From contig NC_087066.1 of NCBI RefSeq assembly GCF_963678635.1, positions 39,269,223-39,333,222 on the forward strand: 64,000 nt of DNA. The letters are read 5' to 3'. The translations under genes were made by a program, and so were the position numbers. The notes beneath the pieces are model-generated. The model made no database searches. It saw only the letters and a program-made list of their open reading frames with translations, and was not told the DNA's origin. This document shows, in pieces, positions 43,898 to 53,263 of this stretch. This stretch comes from Symsagittifera roscoffensis. Lineage: Eukaryota; Xenacoelomorpha; Acoela; Convolutidae. The stretch's first letter is position 1. Every line of letters begins with the position of its first letter.

Positions 43898-45265
43898 ATG
43901 AATAGTACATATTTCGGTAATATCCACTATGATATTCACTTAGATATGAAATTAGACTACACAATTAGCCGAAGTTTTCAAGAAATGTCACTCTCTGAAT
44001 TAGAGACACTTCACCAACTATGCGAATTAGAAAGGACACAAATCCTACAATCACTTGCACTAGCAGTATTAAAAATACCCTACGCAGGATATTTACTATC
44101 AGGAAATAGATCAAATTTTTTAGACTATGAAGGAAACATTTTATGGTTCTATACCTGTACCAAGAAAGTATCACCACTATATGTTTTTGAAGATAAACGA
44201 TGCTATAAAAGAATCCCTATCTTTTATAAGAATAAAGTACATTTCGTTGACACACTTTCAAGACGAACCTATTTTTGGGATACCGCAGTCCCATGTGGAT
44301 CAGAAAATAGCCACAATGTAGTACAACTGAACCCTGATGAAGATAAATATTACCTTCTTACCCCATATCCCACATTAATGCAATCACTCAAAAAATTTTC
44401 ACCTGAAAGCATTAGAGCTATTGCTCGAAACCCAAATATTGACCTACAGTCAATTGGAATATACTCAAAATCCGATATACAACATCACATTAGAACACAA
44501 CAATTCCAAGAATTATTAACACAAATGGACACTATACAAAGACAATCAATTGACCAAAACTTACGCAAACTTGCCGAAACCGCAGGATTTGCAGATATTT
44601 ATACAGAAGACTATAGCGGATATTATAAAGACATTAAAGACTATATATATCTAAACGGTGAAAAATACCGACCACAAGATATCTCACCAATAAATATTTT
44701 TAGTTTTGTTACACTCAAAAATAAAATTCTTGATTTTCTAGGATGGCCCTATTACATCTTAGAAAAATTAACTATTTTATACGCAATGTTTAACTTTATA
44801 GGATTTCTTTTTTCGCTTTTAAAAGGAATCTATAATACATGCGCTATACACACACAAGTAAATAGACAAGCAAGTGTAGCACGCATACTATTTGCAGGAT
44901 TTTTTGGAATTTTTTCATCATCAATAAACAAAATTCTTTTAGACGAACAAATAAAAGAATACAACACAAAAATAGCAACAAGACAAAACACATATGACGA
45001 AGAACATAACAATGTAGAAATAACGCCCACAGCACCACAATTACCACCCCTACCACATAACCATCCATTATCCCTAGCCCCACAAAATTTTCGAAATCTA
45101 GCAATAACACATAATCCAAATTTTAGACCAACCATATCACAAAGTCCCATTCAACATATAATGACACATCATTCACTAGATGAAAATACATATGAACAAA
45201 TTATAGAACAACCCCATACCACCGCTTTTCAGTCTCAAAATAATAATTTTTTTAGCCCACAATGA
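43898..45265 (+). CDS. Envelope-glycoprotein-like ORF (455 aa)
   Basis: The frame is open from about 43822; the first ATG is 43898. The N-terminal half has an ordered Cys pattern (C42, C87, C102, C133), a helical segment (SELETLHQLCELERTQILQ) and possible N-glycosylation sites (NST at 2, NRS at 70). Residues about 287-310 (LTILYAMFNFIGFLFSLL) and 327-347 are hydrophobic, followed by a ~105-residue Pro/His/Asn-rich tail. This layout fits a virus-type glycoprotein captured by an LTR element. The text reminds me of glycoproteins shared by invertebrate retroelements and some negative-strand RNA viruses, but this was not checked. It ends in an ATGA overlap with the next ORF. Confidence 0.6.
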   Translation: MNSTYFGNIHYDIHLDMKLDYTISRSFQEMSLSELETLHQLCELERTQILQSLALAVLKIPYAGYLLSGNRSNFLDYEGNILWFYTCTKKVSPLYVFEDKRCYKRIPIFYKNKVHFVDTLSRRTYFWDTAVPCGSENSHNVVQLNPDEDKYYLLTPYPTLMQSLKKFSPESIRAIARNPNIDLQSIGIYSKSDIQHHIRTQQFQELLTQMDTIQRQSIDQNLRKLAETAGFADIYTEDYSGYYKDIKDYIYLNGEKYRPQDISPINIFSFVTLKNKILDFLGWPYYILEKLTILYAMFNFIGFLFSLLKGIYNTCAIHTQVNRQASVARILFAGFFGIFSSSINKILLDEQIKEYNTKIATRQNTYDEEHNNVEITPTAPQLPPLPHNHPLSLAPQNFRNLAITHNPNFRPTISQSPIQHIMTHHSLDENTYEQIIEQPHTTAFQSQNNNFFSPQ

Positions 45266-47070
45266 GCCGACAACTTGGATCCCTACACCGCTCAAATTCC
45301 CACCCAACCAACCTCAACACTCCAATTACAATAATTCCACTTTTTGCTTTCCCGCCACCCGATTTCCCAACCAATAATGTAACATCAGGCATGAATTCAG
45401 ACACTAATTCACATATCTCAGTTTTATACTCCATTTCACAACTCAATAACCCAAATATTGAAACCCCTGATGAATTTGCAGACTCTGAACCATCTCCATC
45501 TAATAATTTTCAAACCAACTCCTCAGTTTTTTCAAAACCCCCTTTTCAACCAATCCCGCCAAATAACCCACTCCCATCCATTTCTACACCCTCTTATGCT
45601 TCACAAGTCACCCCAACCTACTCTTCATTTCATTCAGACCGATCGTCCAATTCTCCAGATACTCCCCAAATCTCCCAGGAACTAGATAATTTTATCACCC
45701 TACAACAACAACCCTTCCACCTTGAAAACCCTACTATAAATCAGATTTCATCCACAATAGAATCATCAAACCCACCTACCCCTACACCCTCTTCAGCTTA
45801 TACCGCATCATTAGCACCATCATCCACATCCACCGAATCATCAAATAGCACTAATAGAGCTTATCGCACTTTCAAAAGAAAATTCCCAAACCATCCATTT
45901 CCAACAAAACCAGGAACAGCCCGTGAATATATTAATCATCCAAATCACACTAACACGAAAGATTTTTTAGCGATCACCCCACCTTCATTTCCACAATATA
46001 CTCTGAACACTCCTAACAACACTAACGACACACGTAGTTTTGTAGATGAACAAGTTTTAATGCCTACACTTCATTGGACATCATATTATCATTTTACTAA
46101 CCCCCTTTGCCTACCTTTATCTAATACTCACATCGATATAGAAAGAAATAAAGATATGCTATATCGACTCACCACACCACTAACACATAGACAATTTACT
46201 TATATAGGATACAAAAAGTCACTAAAAACACACACTGCACCCCGAGCAAACGAATATACGCTAGAATATTACGATCACAACATCATCCGAGCTAACCAAG
46301 ACCAATTTTTAGATGATGATCGTTTCGCTAACCCACAAATCACAGAAAAATTTTTCATCAAAACACCATATGTATTTACACTCAATATATTTGATCGCAA
46401 ATTCGACCACGTCATTTCTGAAGCACTAACTGACACACAAGCTTACGAAAGTTTTAAAGAAAGATTTCAATTATTTTCACTAACCTTTAATTTCCTTCCA
46501 CCACATGAACGCGATTTGCACTGCTCACACGACATTATTTTACGCACTAAACAAACCCACACATATACATATTATCGATTCATACAAAATCATTTTGATC
46601 TACACACTCCATCAAGACAACCACAACACCGTTTTCAATTTATTAACTCTAAATACACATCACCATTTTTTCTTAACTTCACATATTGCATCAAAGATAC
46701 TAATCTTCACGGTATTCTTCGCAATTATGATCCCATAACCCAAATGTATATTTTTTGTCCCATCACAAAGACCTTCAACGCACAAGAATCCAGGCCCTTC
46801 CTTATCCCACATGAATTTGTCCAAGCTATAGAAATCCCGATATTAGAATTCATTCACAACACTAAATACAATCACAAATTATATAATCTCATCCAAAACA
46901 CACCTTATGAGTTTGCAGTTGGCACTGAAGAACTAAAAACTATTAAAGCACTTCAATTGCTTTGGCCACTGCTTCAAACTAAAAACATCATTCGCATACT
47001 AGCAAAATTACTAACAAATTCCGACATAATACACGACATCTTCCCCCACGGTTTTTTCCCCGACGACTAA
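45262..47070 (+). CDS. Unknown 602-aa ORF, intact
   Basis: The ATG overlaps the preceding stop (ATGA), suggesting coupled translation from the same RNA. Residues 1-200 are disordered, Ser/Pro/Thr/Asn-rich (PTPTPSSAYTASLAPSSTST). Residues about 230-600 look globular: LHWTSYYHFTNPLCLPLS, an aromatic-rich middle with scattered Cys, and a helical end (IKALQLLWPLLQTKNIIRIL). No transmembrane segment, no catalytic motif and no family was recognised. It is uninterrupted over 1.8 kb in an element whose pol is broken several times. A second particle or accessory protein is possible. Codon use is A/C-rich, like the rest of E1. Confidence 0.75.
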   Translation: MSRQLGSLHRSNSHPTNLNTPITIIPLFAFPPPDFPTNNVTSGMNSDTNSHISVLYSISQLNNPNIETPDEFADSEPSPSNNFQTNSSVFSKPPFQPIPPNNPLPSISTPSYASQVTPTYSSFHSDRSSNSPDTPQISQELDNFITLQQQPFHLENPTINQISSTIESSNPPTPTPSSAYTASLAPSSTSTESSNSTNRAYRTFKRKFPNHPFPTKPGTAREYINHPNHTNTKDFLAITPPSFPQYTLNTPNNTNDTRSFVDEQVLMPTLHWTSYYHFTNPLCLPLSNTHIDIERNKDMLYRLTTPLTHRQFTYIGYKKSLKTHTAPRANEYTLEYYDHNIIRANQDQFLDDDRFANPQITEKFFIKTPYVFTLNIFDRKFDHVISEALTDTQAYESFKERFQLFSLTFNFLPPHERDLHCSHDIILRTKQTHTYTYYRFIQNHFDLHTPSRQPQHRFQFINSKYTSPFFLNFTYCIKDTNLHGILRNYDPITQMYIFCPITKTFNAQESRPFLIPHEFVQAIEIPILEFIHNTKYNHKLYNLIQNTPYEFAVGTEELKTIKALQLLWPLLQTKNIIRILAKLLTNSDIIHDIFPHGFFPDD

Positions 47071-47073
47071 CAG

Positions 47074-47149
47074 GTAAGTATAATTTATCATATTTTTCAC
47101 TAATAAATTTGAAATAAATACTAACCATTCTTATCCATGTCTTATTTAG
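47074..47149 (+). other. Candidate 76-nt intron just after the 602-aa ORF stop
   Basis: The donor is CAG/GTAAGTAT at 47071-47081. A perfect TACTAAC branch motif lies at 47119-47125 and CTTATTTAG ends at 47149 (a second AG at 47157). The donor lies three bases after the TAA at 47068-47070, so the intron would be in the 3' untranslated part. Confidence 0.6.
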
Positions 47150-47157
47150 ATTTTTAG

Positions 47158-48658
47158 TCTTCATCCCACGATCACCTACAAATTACACAAAAGAAAAATA
47201 AAAAATAGAAAACTTTTTCATTCAAAACTCTATTAATATTTTGCACTAGATAAATTCAATAAAAATCATACCAATGTAGTAAATTAATTTATAAATTATT
47301 TCCCTAAAAGCAGTAATTCTAATAATGATGAAAATTTGTAACTTAATTTTTCCCCAAAAAAAAACTAGCAGTAAAATTGAAATTCTATGTAGTAAATTGA
47401 TAAAACGAAAATGCAGTACTAACCTTTTGATATTTTCATTCACTCGCACAAGAATTCTATCCAAACTCGCACAGCTCGCCCACGAAGAATTGTTTAAATA
47501 ATGAATTTCAGTTTTAAGTTTTCACACTCAACAACTCTAACACACGATAATAAGTTTCAAACTTTCCTTTAACCCGGTTGGAAAGGAATTATACTAAACA
47601 AAACTAACCAATGCAGCTTACTAAACACCACAAATCATAGAATAACAGCATGACTAAGAAAAGGAAACCAACGGTACCCAAACCGGATTAACCCAGTTTA
47701 AAACTGGATAATTTATTCTTTTGAAGACTATTATAAAGTCTAAGAAAGAAATCATAAAACACAAAAAAGTCGAAAGACAAACCCATACCAAAAACAACTC
47801 GATTTTTGAAAAAAGGACACAACCAACGAAACATAAGAAAAACCACAATAAACCCAACATAAAACGTTATCACATAACAGGACCTCTCACAAAAACCGCA
47901 CGAAATCATACTCCCACTCCTGGCCTAACCCACCAGAGAGGACGTCCTGAGCATGCTCTATAGCCGGCCTAACCCACCGCGCTACATCCACGCTTTGTGA
48001 CCACACTCCTATTTTTAATAAGAGGTACTCAAGGGTGAGTAACTCTTCAAAATGACCGAACTAAAACAAAAAGCTTTTGTAAAAACAACTAACCAAAATC
48101 ATAATTAAAACACCGAATTAATAGAAATTTTATAAAATGTAAATTACACCTTGCAGTATATAGATCAGCATACAACATCAAAGACGAACATCCAAAGACA
48201 AAAGGACCCCACTACACTCGAAAAAGAATGGCCAACCACAATCAATATGCCGTCCACAATCACAACTCAAAGGATTTAGAGTACGACTTGACTTCGCAGA
48301 AAAGGACTTCATTGAACTAGACCATTGACCACCTCGATGTTCAAGTATACGTACAGATCCGAGTAACCAGGCATCCCCTCCACGCACAATCTCCACGCCA
48401 TTCCCAGACTAGGTTGAACACAAAAGAAGTTCTCTACATTAAACAGAAAAACCTGTCATAGCAAACCATTCTGAAATCAGATTTGAGTTTGTTGAGAAAA
48501 CCCAGTCGTTGTCATAAGAAGACACAACGATTGATCCTGGAACTTCTCTAACAGAAGAACCCAAAAGAAATATGATGTTCGCCAAATACCAACGTCCATC
48601 ATCCATCCTTTGAATTGCAGAAAAACTATTCTAAAAAACTCTGTAAAACCCGGATGGG
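47158..48658 (+). other. E1 3' non-coding region
   Basis: About 1.5 kb with no supported frame. It holds a short palindrome, CCAGTTTAAAACTGG (about 47693-47707), and a direct repeat GGCCTAACCCACC at about 47921 and 47964. The last bases before the LTR, CCGGATGGG, are only weakly purine-rich, so the polypurine tract is poor. Confidence 0.55.
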
Positions 48659-49069
48659 TGGAACCTGATCTAAACTACATTTTATGATTGGATAAATTAG
48701 ATATTTTACCACTGTAAAGTATTTAATATTAACCAATCATGATCCATCTAACTAACAACCCACTTATTTGTAAGTGCTGAAATTACTTGTAATTTCAGCA
48801 CCAGAGAGATTTGAATTTAACTTAGAAATTAGTTGCCTCTCCAAGAGAACTTCAGCAGCCGCAATAAACCAGTATACCCTAGATCTATTGAGCCTAGCAG
48901 AGACTAGTTAAACAACCTGAGACTAGAATAGTATAAGAGTAAGATTAGGATCGGTATTAGACTAAGAAGTTGCACGAATCTATCCGGCCGAAAATAAGAT
49001 AGCGTGACGAGCAGACGGTGTACCCTATCCGAAATTACTCTATGAGCTAAGACCATCGGTTATAACTCA
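48659..49069 (+). repeat. E1 3' LTR
   Basis: 411 bp, differing from 31072-31482 at two positions, followed by CCTT (49070-49073), the target duplication. It carries the same palindrome at 48774-48801. Confidence 0.95.
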
Positions 49070-49073
49070 CCTT

Positions 49074-49087
49074 CAACGTCGACCAAG
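49074..49087 (+). CDS. Candidate host exon, right part (split by E1)
   Basis: CAACGTCGACCAAG continues the reading begun at 31044-31071 once E1 and one CCTT are removed. It is followed by TGAAGTATC, which is either a stop or a GTGAAG donor beginning at the G of AAG. Tentative. Confidence 0.28.
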
Positions 49088-49301
49088 TGAAGTATCTCCC
49101 TAATCAAGAGAGTAATAAAAAACATAGGTGACTCGCATGGTAATTTAAATAAGCGACTCACATTTTCTGTTCTGAATATTTGAGACAAGTTGGTTATTTT
49201 ATTCACACTGGTCTCAGAAATAAATAAACAAACAACGGATCTCTTTAACTATTCCCACCATAAGGTATCTATTAACGAACTACTGCCCCAATTAAGAAAC
49301 A

Positions 49302-49560
49302 AGACTGCTGAATATTCCGACCGGCTTTTAAGGTCTATGGAGCAGTAATTAAATAGTTTTTAATTTGAGGTTTTTTTTGAGAAAACCATCCCCCCACAAG
49401 CCCATAAATTATGAAAAATGAAATATCTTTTCAAACTTAATCTCAGGACAACAAAACCTTTTGAATGATTAAAAAATCCTTCAGAAATGGCTAGATAAAG
49501 AGTCGAAATTTGTTTGAAGAAAAAAAACCACCCAGAGGAAAGTCGGAAAAATATTGAAAT
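49302..49560 (+). repeat. Partial R1 repeat
   Basis: AAGACTGCTGAATATTCCGAC, TATGGAGCAGTAAT, CCATCCCCCCAC, CTTTTGAATGATTAAAAAAT and AAAGTCGGAA in the R1 order, with the palindromic core deleted. It is followed by a ~110-bp direct duplication (GAAATGATTAAGCATTT.TGA ... GAGATTACAAATAA.TG at about 49556 and 49648). Confidence 0.65.
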
Positions 49561-50070
49561 GATTAAGCATTTGTGAACTTTGTACCTTGTACGAATCTCC
49601 CCTCTTGTACGAAACGTTGGAAAGTAAAAAGAGATTACAAATAATAGTGAAATGATTAAGCATTTCTGAACTTTGTACCGTGTACGAATCTCCCCTCTTG
49701 TACGAAACGTAGGAAAGTAAAAAGAGATTACAAATAACTGCAATCAAAGCTGATTTAGCTTTGCACCCAACTAAAGCTTATTTATAGTAAGCAAAAAACA
49801 AAAGTTAGGGTAACATATAGAGAATTGCAAAAAAGTTCGGACACACAGAAGTAATTATAAAGAGCAATTGTCAAGACATCAACGGAAATTAAAACTGAAA
49901 TAAACATGAAGTCGAAAGTTCATAGAGCAGAGTTTCGCTCAAAACCTATAACGATGGCGAGCAATTGCATCCCAAGCGTCGAAGAGTAAACCTTGAAACA
50001 GAAAATTATTGCTCAGGGTGACTTATGTTTTTCTGCAATTAGTTTCCAAATTTGAATGATTCGATCATCT

Positions 50071-50277
50071 TCACTTCCGTTCATCCGTTTTTTTCGGGTG
50101 GCCAAAGTTGTTTTTTTTTGTTCTTGAAAATAACTCTAGATTTAGATTTTTAACTAATTTTGCTAGCTGTTTTATTGTAAAATCTGGATGTTCATCGCAG
50201 TATTTAAAAATTAGGCTAGCATAATCATCGGATAATTGACAATCTCGCATTTTGAATTCGGCTGACAAAAAATTCAA
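50071..50277 (-). pseudogene. HTH-like fragment, possible transposase part
   Basis: A 68-codon minus-strand frame with a charged helical segment, FKYCDEHPDFTIKQLAKLVK, which has the spacing of a helix-turn-helix of the kind found at the start of many transposases. No catalytic domain is nearby in the same orientation. Its relation to the minus-strand fragment at 50683-50988 is unclear because it lies downstream of it. Low confidence. Confidence 0.3.
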
Positions 50278-50682
50278 GGTTGTTCGGCTTCAGATTTTGC
50301 ATGCAAAAAAGCGTTGAAAAGCACTGATTGCTCATTTTAATTATATCTGTCTATCTGAATTTTTTGCTAAGTAGAAAGAGCAAATCACTTTTTTGAGATA
50401 TTTGGTGCATTTCTCAAGGTCAACTAAAAAAATCAAATTTGCTTGCAAACATTGAGCAAAATAGGCAGATTAATTTTTGACAACTAATGCTATCTTGATT
50501 ATCTCGAATTACACAAGATCGTGTTTAAAAATTTCCTAAAAAGTCAAACTTGCTTTCAAAAAAGACTCGAAGTGCGGCGCAGATTGCCTTTTAAAACTAA
50601 TTTCAATGAATGTTATCAACTTTTTGATAATTGATTTTTGAATATTTTATTACTAAATTTACAGAGATCGGTTTTTCACATT

Positions 50683-50988
50683 CTACTCTGATTTGATAAG
50701 TGGTTTTCTCTGAATATCGTCTATGCCAATCGGTGGTAAAATATTCCTTCCCGGAGAAATTTTTATCTGCATCATACCAGATAAAACTGGACCATGTTGC
50801 GTATGCATGATACTATATGATTCGGGGACTGGCCTATTAGCAAGTGTGTCGATTAGCTCGTCAATGATAAAGCTTGCGGTTTCAAGTTTTGCTCTTTCAC
50901 GTTTTGCGTACACAACAGTGGAATTTTGAACAGTGTAAGTTTTCCAAATTTTTAGTAAGACAAAATGAAATTTTAACTCCCCCAACAA
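50683..50988 (-). pseudogene. IGID repeat-encoded protein fragment (101 aa)
   Basis: A minus-strand frame with protein-like composition, including AKLETASFIIDELIDTLANR, SIMHTQHGPVLSG and ILPPIGIDDIQRKPL. Decayed relatives are seen at 29235-29470 (IGIDLIQRKP preserved) and, partly, at 57690-57900 (matching the GGGACTGGC.TA.TAGCA.G.GTGTCGATT block). Three copies in 64 kb make it a transposon-encoded or repeat-associated protein and not a host gene. No family recognised. Confidence 0.45.
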
Positions 50989-50999
50989 TTCTTGTGGTT

Positions 51000-51893
51000 A
51001 TCGAAGCTAGTTGAATTTTTTGTCCTGTATTTTTTCTCTGAAAGGGGGCCCAGTCAAAGCCATTTACGCTAATAAGCCCAGAAACTAATCTCTATGCCGC
51101 CATATGATTATTTTTGATCACATCACGTCAGATGTGTTCAATTATCTCATCATTGAAACTGACCTAGGATTTTTCTACACGGTAAAGCTTGAGAAATCTA
51201 TCCTGTTTCGGTAATGCTTCGTGTTCTTGGGTCTTATCTTCTCTGTAGTTTTAAGTTTCTTATATTCTATTTTTCATCTGCTCCTTTCATATGCTCAGTT
51301 GATGACGCAATCTTATGTGATCCAATGTTGTAGGTGCAAAAAGATCTGGTGCTTTTTTGTCTTAGATTTCTTTGAGCAAATTTCAACCAATCAAAAGCAA
51401 GCATTTAAGCAAAAGTTTTGAAAATTAAAGAACGTCACTTTTGAGCCGTAAAACAAAAAAGATTCCTTTCTATGACTATCTTATGTAAGTCCAAGAGTTT
51501 TTCAAGTAAGATTCAAACAAAAATTTGCACTGGTTTTTCAACTAGTGAATATTTTGGCAAAAAAGTGAAATTAGTGAACTTTTTTGAAGTAGCGACTTAA
51601 AAAGTTTCCTGTTTCAAACAATGCACCAAAAAACACGTGTTCTAACCAGAATTGTTCTGTGTACATATTTCTGAACGAAACTGCATTTCTTATCCGAGCT
51701 AGATAAAACTGTCTAGTGACAAATAATCACTTGCCAATAGAACGTGCACTAAAACAGATTTACATGATAATCATACCTTCTGCTGTGAAATTGATTGCTT
51801 TTTAAGCATCGAAAGCGCAGGGCTAAACTGTCAATCAAATAATTACTTCATCACAAATTCCATAAAATATAATCTGAAGCACCATTTTCAAGG
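51000..51893. other. No gene recognised
   Basis: AT-rich sequence; no motif, repeat end or credible exon was seen. Confidence 0.4.
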
Positions 51894-51938
51894 ATGCCAT
51901 CGCCCAAAAAGGCAAAAGAGGAGAAAAAACGCCGGCAG
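51894..51938 (+). CDS. Candidate first coding exon (MPSPKKAKEEKKRRQ)
   Basis: ATG at 51894 opens 15 codons, strongly basic and GC-richer than the flanks, ending CGGCAG/GTGAGA, a good 5' splice site in phase 0. A matching acceptor could be TTCCAG at 52641. Highly charged, nuclear-localisation-like N-terminus. Support is composition and splice signals only. Confidence 0.4.
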
Positions 51939-51961
51939 GTGAGACATCGTAAAGGGGATGA

Positions 51962-52103
51962 CGTTAACATCCTCCTCCCAAAAGGCCTAGTTGAGATCCT
52001 CCACGCCAGCGTTCAATTCAAATAAAACTTACTAAGCGCTGCGTCTAAAATGCTAAAAAAATCTAATTGGTTGAAAAACGTTTTTGAGGAGGAGGTGTGT
52101 TAA
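51962..52103. mobile_element. MITE3-like short inverted-repeat element
   Basis: GTTAACATCCTCCTCCCAAAA on the left and TTTTTGAGGAGGAGGTGTGTTAAC on the right form terminal inverted repeats about 140 bp apart. Related but decayed text is at about 55727-55890 (GATCTCCACGCCAGCGTTCA.T is shared). It would sit inside the first intron of the candidate gene starting at 51894. Confidence 0.55.
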
Positions 52104-52489
52104 CTTGGTCCACTACAGGTCGCAAACCTCAGTTTTGCCGTTTTTCCCTTGAACAAAAACCTGTGGTTAGAAAAGCCTTTTGTCGGAGGTTTTTTGAAAT
52201 TAATATCACTTTAACTGAGAAGTGTTACTTAAAACCAGGTTTCGAAGGATTCTGATCTTAAACTTAAGCCAGGTTTTGACCTTGCTTAAGTATGGACGTT
52301 AACAAACTCAAAATTTAGTGTATATTCGAAGTCATTCAAAAACCTCGCCTAAAGGAGAATTTTCAGTTTAAATGTTATCTGGGGTTGATTTAGGTTTTTC
52401 TCAATAAAGGGGGACGTGGTTTTCCAAAAAAATTTCAAAACATTTGCAACCCTTTTTCTTTGATCGGACAAATTGGTTCGTCTGGGGTC

Positions 52490-52545
52490 GACTCCCTGAG
52501 AAATGCCCCCCCCCCCCCCCCCCAACACTAACTCCGCCCTTGAGT
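52490..52545. repeat. Poly-C bearing repeat fragment
   Basis: CTCCCTGAGAAATGC, a ~20-bp C run, then CTAACTCCGCCCTTGA. This is the same kind of end as the G/C-run repeats at 54480, 62660 and 63660. Confidence 0.5.
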
Positions 52546-52641
52546 CTTTTATAAGTTACAAAGGATCAACAAAAGTCCATTTTTTTGAGCATCACAGCTA
52601 GTTCATAAGAAATTATGATTGAGATGAGTCATAACTTCCAG

Positions 52642-52734
52642 GAAACGTCCCCAGCAGCCAGCAGGACTCCAGGAACCTCCACTCCTTACAAAAGAAAAAG
52701 GGTCATCATCAAATGCAGAAGATGTTTCGACTAA
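52642..52734 (+). CDS. Candidate second exon (Ser/Pro then Lys/Arg-rich)
   Basis: Acceptor ATAACTTCCAG/GAAACG at 52641. The reading ETSPAASRTPGTSTPYKRKR continues with VIIKCRRCFD to a TAA at 52732-52734, in phase with the exon at 51894. Together they would give a 45-codon basic protein, or a downstream donor may have been missed. GC is higher than in the surrounding DNA. Tentative. Confidence 0.35.
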   Translation, partial: ETSPAASRTPGTSTPYKRKRVIIKCRRCFD

Positions 52735-52865
52735 TCAGACAGGGAAAAAATCTCGAAACTTTTCCCCGAAAATGCACGAAAATTTTGTCAGACAATTGGA
52801 TATCATTTTTCATAAATTTGAGGGAAATATGCAATGAACTTTTGGCCGGTTTTGGTTTGGAAAGT

Positions 52866-52915
52866 TTGAAGGGCATTAAAGGGCATTCGGTCCTTCACGC
52901 ATGAGAATAGCCCCA
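52866..52915. mobile_element. MITE1 terminal fragment
   Basis: CATTCGGTCCTTCACGCATG followed by AGAATAGCCCC matches the inverted left terminus of MITE1. No second end was found nearby. Confidence 0.5.
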
Positions 52916-53263
52916 TGAAACAAGCCTTAGCATACGTCTAAACTTCAGCTCATTCGTGCTCACAGTATCTTAAGAATTGCTTCAAAGATGGTTGTACGAA
53001 TTCGTTTTAAATAGATACTCAAATTTCGACTCTTTTCTTTGATTTTGTTTTATTAAAGTTAAGCATACGCCTTCAGCGCTAGCAAAACCTGTGCCTAAAT
53101 TTTCTATGCTAGATTTTTTTATTTTGAGAAAAAAGTAAGCGTACTAAGTTTTCAAAGCATACTAATATAAGCTTTAGAGCAAAACTTAATTAAGTTGAAG
53201 GCATCATTCACAAACATTTTTGACGGCGGTATCAGGCAGGTCGAAATAACTACTGACCAACAA

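Larger units (their letters stand above)
31072..49069 (+). mobile_element. E1: giant young Ty3/gypsy-like LTR element, 17,998 bp
   Basis: It has 411-bp LTRs with TG...CA ends and two mismatches between them. CCTT occurs on both sides (31068-31071, 49070-49073). A tRNA-type primer site follows the left LTR. Inside are protease, RT, RNase H and integrase in Ty3 order, with a GPY module at the end of integrase. It is far longer than the usual 5-10 kb of animal Ty3 elements because of about 1.5 kb coding before gag, about 5.6 kb with extra ORFs after pol, and non-coding DNA at both ends. Pol is broken by stops and frame changes although the LTRs are almost identical. The top strand is strikingly A-rich and G-poor between the LTRs. 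Confidence 0.93.

Noticed and set aside
47880-48010. tRNA- or SINE-like text on the minus strand with an A-box-like GTAGCGCGGTGGGTTAGGCC
   Set aside because: No B box (GGTTCGANTCC type) and no cloverleaf could be found at the proper distance.
48640-48658. A polypurine tract for E1
   Set aside because: Only GGATGGG precedes the 3' LTR. It is too short to call with confidence, so no separate feature is given.
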